Part shown: positions 8,236 through 16,326 of the stretch, one piece after another
Layout: every line of letters begins with the position of its first letter
Numbering within the stretch: position 1 is the stretch's first letter
Source: Rhodospirillales bacterium
Lineage (GTDB): Bacteria > Pseudomonadota > Alphaproteobacteria > Rhodospirillales > JASLLZ01
NCBI GenBank assembly: GCA_030754885.1
Contig: JASLZL010000082.1
Location: forward strand, 1-49,756
DNA length: 49,756 nt
Direction: 5' to 3'
Position numbers and translations under genes: made by a program
The notes under the pieces: model-generated
The model's database searches: none
What the model saw: the letters and a program-made list of their open reading frames with translations, nothing else
What the model was told of the DNA's origin: nothing

Positions 8236-9138
8236 TCATCCCGGGCCTAGCGCCGCCTTGAGGTCGTCCTCGCCCGGCGCGAACCAGTAGGAGCCGGTGA
8301 CGGCTTGCGAAAATTCGGTGATGCGGTCGTGAACGCCGTCGCCCGAGACGCCGTACATGCGCCGAAGCTGGACGTCGAAGCGTTCGACATCACAGGCGAA
8401 GGCCAGGAAATAAAGGCCGTGCCGGGCGACGGTGCCATAGGGAAAGCTGCGCCGGAAAATCTTCATGGCGATGCCGTCCACCTTGGCGTCGGTGCGGCTC
8501 ACGTGGGAGTCGGGCGGCATGGCGTCCCCTTGTAATTCGACACTTTCTGACTTGGTGCGTCCGATCACTCCTTCTTGATCGCCGAGGGAAAGTGCGTTGA
8601 AGCCGCCCAAGTCGTGGACCCATTGCTGGGTCAGGACGAAGGCGCCGCCGGCGCCGACCGTACCCGACGGCACCAAGGCTGCGTTGCGCGCCGCTTCGTC
8701 CTTTGGGTTGGCCGTGCCGTCGATGAAACCGGTCAGGTCGCGGGAGTCATGGTAAACGAAACCCGGCACATCGAGGTCGAGACCGGCAACCGGGGCCATG
8801 ACCCGGTGAACGCTCAAGGCGGTGTCGAAAACGGTATCCATGGCGGGGCCGTGGATCTAAAACAGAAGGTCGCGTTGGGTGGCCGGTGCCTCGGCCTTGC
8901 CGGGCCCGCCCAGGCTTTCGAAAGAGCGCAGGCCGGCGGGGACCCTATCGGCCGCCAAATCGTTCCACAGGGCATGGCCGAAGGCGACGACGACGTTCTT
9001 GTCTTCCGCCGCTTCGCTCAGTGCGCGACGCACCGCATCGGCGATGGCACGTGGTTCGCTTGCCGCTAACCGCGTGTATTCCAGCGCCCAATGGAACCGG
9101 TTGCCTTCGACGAAGATGTCGTCCTGCGGCGAAACCAT
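8236..9138 (-). pseudogene. Dyp-type haem peroxidase interrupted by an in-frame amber codon
   Basis: Two stretches of one frame together make a full Dyp-type peroxidase (YfeX-like) of about 300 residues. The N-terminal part ends ...ATQRDLLF, then TAG (8859-8857), then the frame continues IHGPAMDTVF. Families carry an uninterrupted TQxDLLxxIHG-type strand here. The C-terminal part has the hallmark GFIDGTANP (GxxDG motif), the proximal region IGRTKSESVEL, RRSFPYG and the haem-side run GLYFLAFACD. The start chosen is ATG 9138, six bases after GGGGGAAG. One base change (TGG Trp to TAG) would explain the stop. It is either a recent pseudogene, a suppressed codon or a sequencing error. It converges on UbiD. 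Confidence 0.78.
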
Positions 9139-9286
9139 GGTATCTTCCCCCATTCCCGATTCGCGTTCACAGCGATTATCGAAGGTTCGCCCCTGGGCCG
9201 CAATGACCTGATCTCTTCGCGCGGTTGAACACCGCTCGCCGATCCAGCACAATCCGGCGCCTTAAGGGCAACAAAGGGAGAGGAAA

Positions 9287-10588
9287 CTGTCGCCGTCGTC
9301 GATATTCGGAATCGAAGAGGGACCGGCCGTAGTCCAGGGGCTAGCGGCCGCCGTCCTCTATCTATGGCTCTATTGTGCCTTCCTCAACCTGTTGCGCCAC
9401 GTAAGGAATTGGGTTGCCGTTCCGCCGATTGAGGCAATGGGTGTGGCCCTGTTGGGTATCCCTCTTCTCGCTGTCGTTTCCATCTCTCCCGACGGCGTCG
9501 AACTTGCCGCCATTGCTGTCTGCGCGATCTTTGTCGCCGGACTTTTATTCTTAATCGCCACCCCATCAATAACCCTGCTGGCCTCTCCGCCGGGGTTTAT
9601 AAGCACCCTTGCGAAACATGCCGACCACATCGGGTTGTGGGTGCTGCCGGTGGCCGTGGTGGCATGGTTCGCCGTTGCCAATCCTGGGTTGCGGGCCGTG
9701 CTGCTGACCGCCATGGTGGTCGAGTTGGCGTGGTACCTGCGTCGTCGCCACGTTTTTCACCGGCGCCGCTTGCGGCCACTGGGTGGGCGCGATTTCGCGG
9801 CCTTAGAGGGCCAGGCGGAAGGCAACATCAAGGCCTTTGCGCGCAAGCACCGCATCGGGGAGTTGGTCTTCGCCGAGAAGACCGTAAGTTGGCATGGCTG
9901 CACCAAGGAATCGGCGGCCTGTCCAGGCTATTTCTATGTCACGGGCCTCGGTATCAACACGCCGCCCTGCTGCCGCGAACACCTGGGCGCACTGTGTCTT
10001 CTCGTTGCTGAGTACCTGTCCGAAGAGGGGATCGTCCACTGGATGGACGGCGGCACTCTGCTTGGTGCCGTGCGCGAGGGTGGTGACATTCTGGCCTGGG
10101 AGGACGACGTGGACATTGCCTTCGTCCTCGAAGAGGAGCAGCTCTGGGATGGTCTTGTCGCCGGTCTGGGAAGACGGCTTGCGGGCGAGGGTCTCTTGAT
10201 GACGACCACTCGGAGCCACGGCCTTATCTGCGTCTTTAACGAGGCGCCGCGGCCGTGGCCGCTGAGTTACGAACGCAACCGACTGCGTGGTGAGGTCCGC
10301 GTCGATCTGGTGCTTTACCGCGTAGCGTCGAGCAACGGTCAAAGCGTGGTCGAGCGCATGAGCCCCAAGGGCGCCTTGGAACGCACCGAGAGCGGCGGCT
10401 ACGGCTTGCCTCGGGACGTTGTGTTACCGCCATCGACCGTCACATTTCTCGGCAAGGAAGTATCGGCACCAAGGGATGCGGATGCCTATTTGCGCCACAT
10501 CTACGGCGACTATGCCAAGACGCGTTATACCTATATGGACGCACAACAAGTGAAGCGCCGCCCTCCGATCGAAGCGGACAGGGGTTAG
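9287..10588 (+). CDS. Multi-spanning membrane protein with C-terminal LicD/fukutin-related nucleotidyltransferase-like domain
   Basis: The N-terminal third has several hydrophobic helices (from LAAAVLYLWLY through VLPVAVVAWFAV), then a basic RRR linker. The C-terminal domain has the LicD-family signature MDGGTLLGAVREG followed by WEDDVDIAF, the Asp-rich metal site of the phosphorylcholine/phosphoribitol-transferase-like superfamily, plus a Cys cluster (HGCTKES, AACPG, PPCC). It may modify a surface glycan. The start is unclear: TTG 9392 has no ribosome site and would cut into a membrane helix, while the frame stays open to TAA 9263, and a CTG at 9287 lies just after AGGGAGAGG. I list the CTG start (433 residues); the minimum is 398. 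Confidence 0.75.
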   Translation: MSPSSIFGIEEGPAVVQGLAAAVLYLWLYCAFLNLLRHVRNWVAVPPIEAMGVALLGIPLLAVVSISPDGVELAAIAVCAIFVAGLLFLIATPSITLLASPPGFISTLAKHADHIGLWVLPVAVVAWFAVANPGLRAVLLTAMVVELAWYLRRRHVFHRRRLRPLGGRDFAALEGQAEGNIKAFARKHRIGELVFAEKTVSWHGCTKESAACPGYFYVTGLGINTPPCCREHLGALCLLVAEYLSEEGIVHWMDGGTLLGAVREGGDILAWEDDVDIAFVLEEEQLWDGLVAGLGRRLAGEGLLMTTTRSHGLICVFNEAPRPWPLSYERNRLRGEVRVDLVLYRVASSNGQSVVERMSPKGALERTESGGYGLPRDVVLPPSTVTFLGKEVSAPRDADAYLRHIYGDYAKTRYTYMDAQQVKRRPPIEADRG

Positions 10589-10724
10589 CGAAAAAAAAAT
10601 TGAACCCCGATCACTAGGTAAAATAGGGTATACTGTGTCCAACGAATAAAGTTGGCGCGGGAATAGGGCTCTTTGGACCGTCGGTTGGCGGCGAGGTTTT
10701 GCGGCTTCGACCGACGGTTAGTAT

Positions 10725-11426
10725 ATGACCATGGTAGATGCGGTTTCCGGGCTATCAGGCCCCACGCTTTCCCTGAAATCATTCAGAGCCTCCCTGGCCG
10801 ACCAAAGCCGCAATACAATCGAACGCAAGCGTGTCGGCTCCATCGGATTGACGACGTCGCGAACCGCCCTCAATCAAGCCGTCTCGGCCGGAAAGATCGT
10901 CCAGGAATTCCTCACGGAATTGCGCTCGACAATCATTCAGGCCTCAATGGAAGGGGTTGTAGCCGACTCACAAAGCGCCCGATTTTCACGCCAGGGCGAG
11001 GTGGCGGTCATGCTCGGCCAGATCGATCAGGCGGTAAGCCTGGCGGCCCATGAAGGCATCAATATTATTTCCAGCAACGGCAATGCGGTACGTCTGCAGA
11101 CAAATTCGACCGGTGGCGCGCTCGACGTTCAACCGCAGCCCTTGGACGTGGTGGGTCTTCGGTTATCGGAATTGGCGATCACGCCCATGGACCTGTTGGG
11201 TCTAGGTCTTTCGGACCTCGGCATCATCTCGGACAAGGATGTGGCCGAAGCTCTGGAGAAAGTGGACCGCGCCATCTTGATTGCGGGCTCGCGCCTCGAC
11301 AATCTGGTTGGATTTCAGAGCGTCTTCGCCGGCGCCAGCGACTTTCTGACCCAGATTAACCCAACCAACCTCAGTGTTGACGCCACATCATTACCGCCCG
11401 GCACCTTTCTCAATATTGTCACCTAA
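10725..11426 (+). CDS. Atypical flagellin-like protein
   Basis: A 233-residue Ser/Leu/Ala-rich protein without a signal peptide. The central region resembles the flagellin D1 coiled coil: a long helix with QEFLTELRSTIIQAS, then RQGEVAVMLGQIDQAV, then a turn like that in flagellins (INIISSNG). The C-terminus resembles the terminal flagellin helix with VDRAILIAGSRLDNLVGFQ. The standard flagellin N-terminus (NTN...LAAQR-like) is missing. No flagellar genes adjoin it, although two other flagellar-type proteins sit at 28.3-29.2 kb. Assignment is by pattern only. ATG 10731 is an alternative start, and no strong ribosome site is seen for either. Confidence 0.5.
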   Translation: MTMVDAVSGLSGPTLSLKSFRASLADQSRNTIERKRVGSIGLTTSRTALNQAVSAGKIVQEFLTELRSTIIQASMEGVVADSQSARFSRQGEVAVMLGQIDQAVSLAAHEGINIISSNGNAVRLQTNSTGGALDVQPQPLDVVGLRLSELAITPMDLLGLGLSDLGIISDKDVAEALEKVDRAILIAGSRLDNLVGFQSVFAGASDFLTQINPTNLSVDATSLPPGTFLNIVT

Positions 11427-11492
11427 GTGTCTCAAGCGAGACGCGCGCCGCCGAAGTGATTGGTGTCACAGACCCAGTCCGGACATATTGTC

Positions 11493-11498
11493 TATAAT
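11493..11498 (+). promoter_or_regulatory. Candidate -10 box for the LdtR-like regulator
   Basis: A perfect TATAAT lies 26 bases before the preferred GTG start at 11525 and upstream of its AAGGAG site. No good TTGACA-like -35 is seen at 16-18 bases, so this is only a candidate promoter element. Confidence 0.35.
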
Positions 11499-11524
11499 TT
11501 TGGATGAGACAAAAGGAGCTTGGG

Positions 11525-11974
11525 GTGAAAAGGGAATACCTGGATTTGACGCGTTTGATTGAGCGCCTGCACCGACGCTTCCTCGACGTCTTGCGGGCTG
11601 AGCTGAATCGGCTCGGAATCAAGAACATCAATTCCGTCCAGGCCCTTTTGCTGGCTAACATCGGCGATGAAGAGATCACCATCCGCGATCTCGTCGAGCG
11701 CGGTTATTATCAAGGCTCCAACGTTTCCTACAACATCAAGAAGCTTACCGAATTGGGATATCTGGAGCAGAAACCCGCGCCCCACGATCGCCGCTCGGTG
11801 AGCATCCGGCTAACCGAGATGGCACTCGACGTTGTGGCCCGCGTTCTCGAACTTGAGGAACGTCACGCGGCCGCCCTGGCCGAGCAGGGGATGGATGCGG
11901 ACGCCTTGGGGCAGGTTAACGGCGCCCTCGTGCGTGTCGAGCGCACGTGGACCGATTGCATGCAATACGGATAG
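11525..11974 (+). CDS. MarR family transcriptional regulator, LdtR-like
   Basis: A 149-residue winged-helix protein. The HTH region runs VQALLLANIGDEE, then the recognition helix YYQGSNVSYNIKKL, then the wing DRRSVSIRLT. The GSNVSYNIKKL helix is characteristic of the alphaproteobacterial LdtR branch, which controls cell-wall L,D-transpeptidase and stress genes in Liberibacter and Rhizobiales. An in-frame ATG exists at 11504, but AAGGAG (11513-11518) six bases before GTG 11525 makes the GTG the better start. A TATAAT at 11493-11498 would place the transcript start around 11505, inside the longer reading. Targets are unknown. Confidence 0.82.
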   Translation: MKREYLDLTRLIERLHRRFLDVLRAELNRLGIKNINSVQALLLANIGDEEITIRDLVERGYYQGSNVSYNIKKLTELGYLEQKPAPHDRRSVSIRLTEMALDVVARVLELEERHAAALAEQGMDADALGQVNGALVRVERTWTDCMQYG

Positions 11975-11979
11975 ATATT

Positions 11980-12645
11980 TCAAGCAACCAGGGAAACCTG
12001 CGCTGGGACATCGGCGATGGATGCGCCACCCACCGCTCGGAAACGCCCATCGGCGAGGGCCAGGGCTGCCTTGCGCTCGGCGGAGCGCTCCCCATAACCG
12101 GTCAACACGTGCAGCCCGCCCGCCAGGCCCGCGGCCCGACCCGCTTCCAAATCGCTGGCCCGATCACCGACAATCCACGACGTCTCCGCGTCAAGCACCA
12201 GTGCCTCGACAGCGCGCAACAGCATGCCCGGATTGGGCTTGCGTGCCGGGTGATCAGGGTGATTATAAGGCGGCTGTCCCTCGGCATGATGGGGACAGGC
12301 ATAGACGGCATCAAACGTGGCGCCGGCCGCCGCCAATTCGGCAATGATGCGTTCTTGCACACGGGCGAACTCGGGCCAGCCCAGGATGCCGCGCCCAATG
12401 CCGGCTTGGTTGGTGACAAGCACAACAGCAAGGTCGCATCGATTGGCCTGGGCAATCACGTTGGCCGCACCGGCCACCAGGCGAACGTCTTGGGCGCGGC
12501 GCAGATAATGCACTTCGTCGACCACCACCCCGTCGCGATCAAGAAAGAGCGCCGAGCGTCGTGCCTTGGAACCAGGCTCAAGGACCTGGCACCAGACACC
12601 TTCTTCGTCGATGCTGGCACCCCCGGGTGGGACGAATTTGGTCAT
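11980..12645 (-). CDS. HAD-superfamily phosphatase, GmhB/HisB-N-like
   Basis: A 221-residue HAD hydrolase. Motif I is FLDRDGVVVD with the nucleophile Asp, motif II is VTNQAGIGRG, and motif III/IV lies in RKPNPGMLL and VGDRASDLEAG. This order and the CPHH segment match D-glycero-D-manno-heptose-1,7-bisphosphate 7-phosphatase (GmhB). The usual zinc loop has a second Cys-x-Cys pair just before RKP; here those positions read HPA, so the zinc site seems partly lost. The substrate may therefore be a different sugar or histidinol phosphate. An extra ~25-residue N-terminus precedes the core. GGAAGAAG just before ATG 12645 supports the start. Confidence 0.78.
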   Translation of the reverse strand: MTKFVPPGGASIDEEGVWCQVLEPGSKARRSALFLDRDGVVVDEVHYLRRAQDVRLVAGAANVIAQANRCDLAVVLVTNQAGIGRGILGWPEFARVQERIIAELAAAGATFDAVYACPHHAEGQPPYNHPDHPARKPNPGMLLRAVEALVLDAETSWIVGDRASDLEAGRAAGLAGGLHVLTGYGERSAERKAALALADGRFRAVGGASIADVPAQVSLVA

Positions 12646-12659
12646 CGCTTCTTCCGAAC

Positions 12660-12911
12660 TTATGCGCTGACGTCAGACAGGACGCGGCGCAACTCTCCGT
12701 TACCCAGGTTGAGGAGATAGACCTGCGATGCCGGGTTTCCCGCCTCGCGGGCGCTCTCGAATATGATGGTGCGGCCGTCAGCGCTAAAGCGTGCCTTGCC
12801 CGAGGCCCGTCCTTCAAAGGTAAGTTGTCGGACGGCGCCGAGCAGGGGTTCATCGCTGGCGGCTGTCGAGGACGGTGGGCCCAACAAAAGAATGGCGAGC
12901 CCCGCCACCAA
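12660..12911 (-). CDS. Exported one-repeat PD40 (TolB-like beta-propeller) protein or gene remnant
   Basis: An 83-residue ORF with a hydrophobic signal-like N-terminus (LAILLLGPPSSTAAS) followed by a single PD40 repeat: VRQLTFEGRASGKARF, then SADGRTIIFESARE, then a strand with VYLLNL. PD40 proteins such as TolB carry several such repeats forming a periplasmic propeller. Here the frame stops right after the first repeat, 15 bases before the GmhB-like gene. It may be the stump of a longer TolB-like gene or a small secreted protein. The start (TTG 12911 or GTG 12908) is uncertain, because the frame is open upstream without an ATG. Confidence 0.45.
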   Translation of the reverse strand: MVAGLAILLLGPPSSTAASDEPLLGAVRQLTFEGRASGKARFSADGRTIIFESAREAGNPASQVYLLNLGNGELRRVLSDVSA

Positions 12912-13085
12912 TGGGAATAGTCTTTGCAGAATTGCAACCAGGGAATGGATCCCTTGCTTGGGACGAAAATATCCGGACGTTCCGCTACGGCGCCATTACG
13001 CTAGCAGATTCCGGCGCCCATTGACAGGAGCGGCGGGAATACTACGCTCCTCGCCGCAGGAAATCCGAGCACTTTTAGGACCGAC

Positions 13086-14252
13086 ATGCCCATCATTAAC
13101 CGGATTGCCGATTTCCACGACGACATGACCGTCTGGCGGCGGGGTCTCCACGCCCGTCCCGAGACGGCGTTCGAAGAGCACGACACGGCGGACTTCGTCG
13201 CCGCCAAACTAACCGAATTCGGGATTGAGGTGCATCGGGGCCTGGCGGGAACAGGGGTCGTCGGAACCCTGAGCGAAGGCGACGGCCCAGCCATCGGTCT
13301 CAGGGCCGACATGGACGCACTGCATATTACCGAGGCAAACGACTTCGACCACCGCTCCACCCACGAAGGCAAGATGCACGCCTGCGGCCACGACGGCCAC
13401 ACGACCATGTTGTTGGGCGCGGCGCGCTACTTGGCCGAAACCCGCCGTTTCAAAGGCGTCGTCCACTTCATCTTCCAACCGGCGGAGGAAAACGAAGGTG
13501 GCGGACGGGTGATGATCGAAGATGGGCTTTTCAAGACCTTTCCCGTGCGTGAGGTCTACGGCATGCACAACTGGCCGGGCCTGGCGGCGGGTACCTTCGC
13601 CGTCAAGTCCGGACCCCTGATGGCGGCCTTCGACATCTTCGAGATCACGGTGGCGGGTAGGGGCTCCCACGCCGGCATGCCCCATCTGGGCATCGATGCC
13701 GTGTTGACCGCCGCCCACATCGTCACCGCCCTACAATCCATCAGCAGTCGCGAGAACGATCCCCTGGACGCGGTGGTGGTGAGTATTACCCAGGTCCATG
13801 GCGGCGACACCTGGAACGTCATCCCGCCCGACGTTGTCCTCAGGGGCACGGCGCGCAGTTTCAGGGGCCCGGTCCAGGACACCATAGAGCCCGCCATCCG
13901 GCGCATCGCCGAAGGGGTGGCGGCGGCCCACGGCGCCACCGTGACCATGCGTTATGAGCGCCGCTATCCGGCCACTGTCAATCATGAACGGGAGACCGAA
14001 ACCGCCGCTATCGTCGCCGCCGACGTCGTTGGGGACGGCAATGTGGAGCGTGATCCGACACCCAGCATGGGGGCCGAGGACTTCGCTTTCATGCTGCTTG
14101 AGAAGCCCGGCTGTTACGTCTGGCTCGGCAACGGCTCGACCGACGGCGAGCGCACCTTGCACAACCCAAACTATGACTTCAACGACGCCATCTTGCCCGT
14201 CGGCGCCAGTTATTGGGCGCGTCTGGTGGAACGGGTTCTGCAAGCCGATTGA
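13086..14252 (+). CDS. M20-family metallo-amidohydrolase (hippurate hydrolase / N-acyl-amino-acid deacylase type)
   Basis: A 388-residue M20D peptidase-like enzyme of normal family length. Metal-site motifs in order are RADMDAL, HACGHDGHT (Cys and His ligands), QPAEENEGG with the catalytic Glu pair, and a C-terminal His in LHNPNYDFND. The lid/dimerisation domain begins around AFDIFEITVAGRGSHAG. MGAEDFAF is also typical. It would cleave an amide such as an N-acyl amino acid in the cytoplasm with two metal ions. It starts at ATG 13086. The methyltransferase gene follows after 18 bases and is probably co-transcribed. Confidence 0.9.
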   Translation: MPIINRIADFHDDMTVWRRGLHARPETAFEEHDTADFVAAKLTEFGIEVHRGLAGTGVVGTLSEGDGPAIGLRADMDALHITEANDFDHRSTHEGKMHACGHDGHTTMLLGAARYLAETRRFKGVVHFIFQPAEENEGGGRVMIEDGLFKTFPVREVYGMHNWPGLAAGTFAVKSGPLMAAFDIFEITVAGRGSHAGMPHLGIDAVLTAAHIVTALQSISSRENDPLDAVVVSITQVHGGDTWNVIPPDVVLRGTARSFRGPVQDTIEPAIRRIAEGVAAAHGATVTMRYERRYPATVNHERETETAAIVAADVVGDGNVERDPTPSMGAEDFAFMLLEKPGCYVWLGNGSTDGERTLHNPNYDFNDAILPVGASYWARLVERVLQAD

Positions 14253-14270
14253 CAGGGAGCAACCAGTTCG

Positions 14271-14936
14271 ATGGAAGACCCGATCCAACGTCACCCGACC
14301 CGGGCCGAACAGCTTGATATCCTGGCGACGGTCCTTGCCGACACGGTGCCCGAAGGCGGCCGGCTGCTCGATCTCGGCGTTGGAACCGGTTACGTGGCCC
14401 ACCTTGTTTTGTCACGGCGCCCGGACCTCGACTTGGTCGGGATAGACCTTAAGCAAGACTCCCTCGACGCGGCGAAGACCAACCTGCCGAACGGCCCCAA
14501 CGGCGCCCGCCGGGACTTCGTGCAAGGTGACTTGAACCGCCTGCCCGAGATCGTCTTGCCCCATGCTTCCTATGACGCGGTGGTCTGCGCCCTGACTTTC
14601 CATGATCTGGCCGACACGGCCAAGCAGGCGGTTATTGAGTGGGTTGCCCAGTGTCTCGTGCCGGGTGGCCGCTTCGTGCTGTATGACCGTCTGCGATTGA
14701 CCGAGGCGGCGGCCTTTCCCTTGCAGCAAAGCCTGTGGCGGCGCATTGCCCAAGTTCACGGTGCCGCCATGCGCGACGCCGACGATTTCGACGCCTATGT
14801 CGCCGACCTCGGACAAACAAACCGCCCCGCCGCGCTGGAAGATTACCTGACCTGGTTCCGCGACGCCAAGCTATCGCCGGCGATCCTGCATCTGCACGGC
14901 AATATCGCGCTGTTGTCGGCGAGTAGGGCCTCTTAA
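14271..14936 (+). CDS. Class I SAM-dependent methyltransferase
   Basis: A 221-residue protein with a clear SAM-binding domain: motif I LLDLGVGTGYVAHL, an acidic residue ending strand 2 (VGIDLKQ), and motif II around YDAVVCALTFHDL. VPGGRFVLYD is the motif III strand. A helical cap region follows to the C-terminus. The acceptor is unknown; ubiquinone/menaquinone methyltransferase-type and small-molecule enzymes share this layout. It follows the M20 amidohydrolase by 18 bases and overlaps the convergent amidase by 4 bases. Confidence 0.8.
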   Translation: MEDPIQRHPTRAEQLDILATVLADTVPEGGRLLDLGVGTGYVAHLVLSRRPDLDLVGIDLKQDSLDAAKTNLPNGPNGARRDFVQGDLNRLPEIVLPHASYDAVVCALTFHDLADTAKQAVIEWVAQCLVPGGRFVLYDRLRLTEAAAFPLQQSLWRRIAQVHGAAMRDADDFDAYVADLGQTNRPAALEDYLTWFRDAKLSPAILHLHGNIALLSASRAS

Positions 14937-16321
14937 AGAAAGCCGTCCAGGGGCGGCCTGGGCGGTAGTCCGAAGAGATCTTCGAGGGCCAGGGCGATCG
15001 ATAGCGCCTTGGCGTCCTCTCCTCCCCGGCACACGATCTGCAGGCCGACCGGCAGGGACGATTCCAGGGCGTTGATCGGCGTCGTCGTCGCGCAGAGACC
15101 GAAAAAACTGGCCGGGTGGGTGTTCAGGCCCAGCCTGGCTTCGAGCACCAGGCCGGCTTCGACGTCGGTCACTTCGGCAACCGTCGGTGCCACCATGGAT
15201 GTCGTCGGCGTGATCCAGCCGTCGAGATCGCGCAGTCTTTCGTCAAAGATGCGGCACAATTCATGGTGATGGCCAAGAACCCGGATGTAGCGTTCGGCGG
15301 GGACGTCCAGTCCCGGCGCCGTCCGTGCCACCGTGACCGGGTCCATGATGTCCTGGTTGGCGAGGAAGCTGTCGCGGCCGAAGGCGGCGACGCATTCGGT
15401 GGCACAGATGACCTGTAGGATTTCCTCGCGCTCGGCGACCTCGGGTACCTCGATGGGAACGATCTCGGTGCCGGCGCCTTGCAGGGCCGCGATGGCGGTT
15501 GCCATGCACCTTTCCACGTCGCCGTCTAGGTTGTCGAAAAAATGGTTGCGGGGTTTGCCTAAACGCAGACCGTCAAGGGACGGAGACGGCGGCACCGGCC
15601 GTCCGGTCAAGGCCGAAAAAACGCACGCGGCGTCGGCCGCCGAGCGGGTCAGCGGACCGATGGTGTCGAAGGTCGGCGAATTGGGAAATATGCCGTCGAT
15701 GGACCAGGTTCCGATCGTCGACTTCAATCCGAAGACGCCGCAAAACGCCGCCGGGCCGCGTACCGAGCCGCCGGTATCGGTGCCGACGGTGAAGGCCGAA
15801 AGACCCGCCGCCATGGCGACGGCCGAGCCGCTGGACGACCCGCCCGGAATACGATGGACGCCTGAGTCCCAGGGGTTCCAGGGCGTTCCCCTAACGCGGT
15901 TGACGCCCGCCGCGCCGCGCGCGAACTCGACCGTCTTGAGCTTGCCCAAAATCACGCAGCCGGCCTGGCGCAGCGCCTTGACGAAGCTGCCCTCGGTCCC
16001 GATGACGTCGGCGACGTCGACGTTGGATCCGGCCGTCGTCGGCATGCCTTCCGTGGCAATGAGGTCCTTGAGGGCCACCGGCACCCCCATCAAGGGACCA
16101 TGATCTTCGCCGCCGGCCAATTGCCGGTCGATGCCGCGCGCCGCCGCAAGTGCCGCCTCGGCGGCAACGTGTTCATAGGCCCCGAGACGGCAATCGAGGA
16201 TTTCGATGCGCGCCAGATAAGCCGCCGTGGCGGCCTCGGCCGTAATCTCGCCGCTACGCAGCCGCGCGCCGAAACGCGCCATGCCGCCGGGCTCGAATGG
16301 ATCGGGTGGGAGTGTCGCCAT
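14933..16321 (-). CDS. Amidase signature family enzyme
   Basis: A 462-residue amidase with the Ser-cisSer-Lys triad region: Lys in VALKDLIATEG, the Gly/Ser-rich signature PGGSSSGSAVAMAAG, and the nucleophile Ser in GTDTGGSVRGPAAFCG. It hydrolyses amides or related C-N bonds. GatA is unlikely because no GatC/GatB partners are nearby and the C-terminal region is shorter and different. ATG 16321 has AGGTGA five bases upstream. An in-frame GTG at 16330 would overlap the previous gene's stop as GTGA. The gene follows the lipoprotein metallo-hydrolase directly, so the two are likely one transcript. Confidence 0.87.
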   Translation of the reverse strand: MATLPPDPFEPGGMARFGARLRSGEITAEAATAAYLARIEILDCRLGAYEHVAAEAALAAARGIDRQLAGGEDHGPLMGVPVALKDLIATEGMPTTAGSNVDVADVIGTEGSFVKALRQAGCVILGKLKTVEFARGAAGVNRVRGTPWNPWDSGVHRIPGGSSSGSAVAMAAGLSAFTVGTDTGGSVRGPAAFCGVFGLKSTIGTWSIDGIFPNSPTFDTIGPLTRSAADAACVFSALTGRPVPPSPSLDGLRLGKPRNHFFDNLDGDVERCMATAIAALQGAGTEIVPIEVPEVAEREEILQVICATECVAAFGRDSFLANQDIMDPVTVARTAPGLDVPAERYIRVLGHHHELCRIFDERLRDLDGWITPTTSMVAPTVAEVTDVEAGLVLEARLGLNTHPASFFGLCATTTPINALESSLPVGLQIVCRGGEDAKALSIALALEDLFGLPPRPPLDGFL

Positions 16322-16326
16322 GATTA

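Noticed and set aside
11947-12720. Plus-strand 257-codon ORF
   Set aside because: It is antisense to the GmhB-like phosphatase, whose motifs are clear on the other strand.
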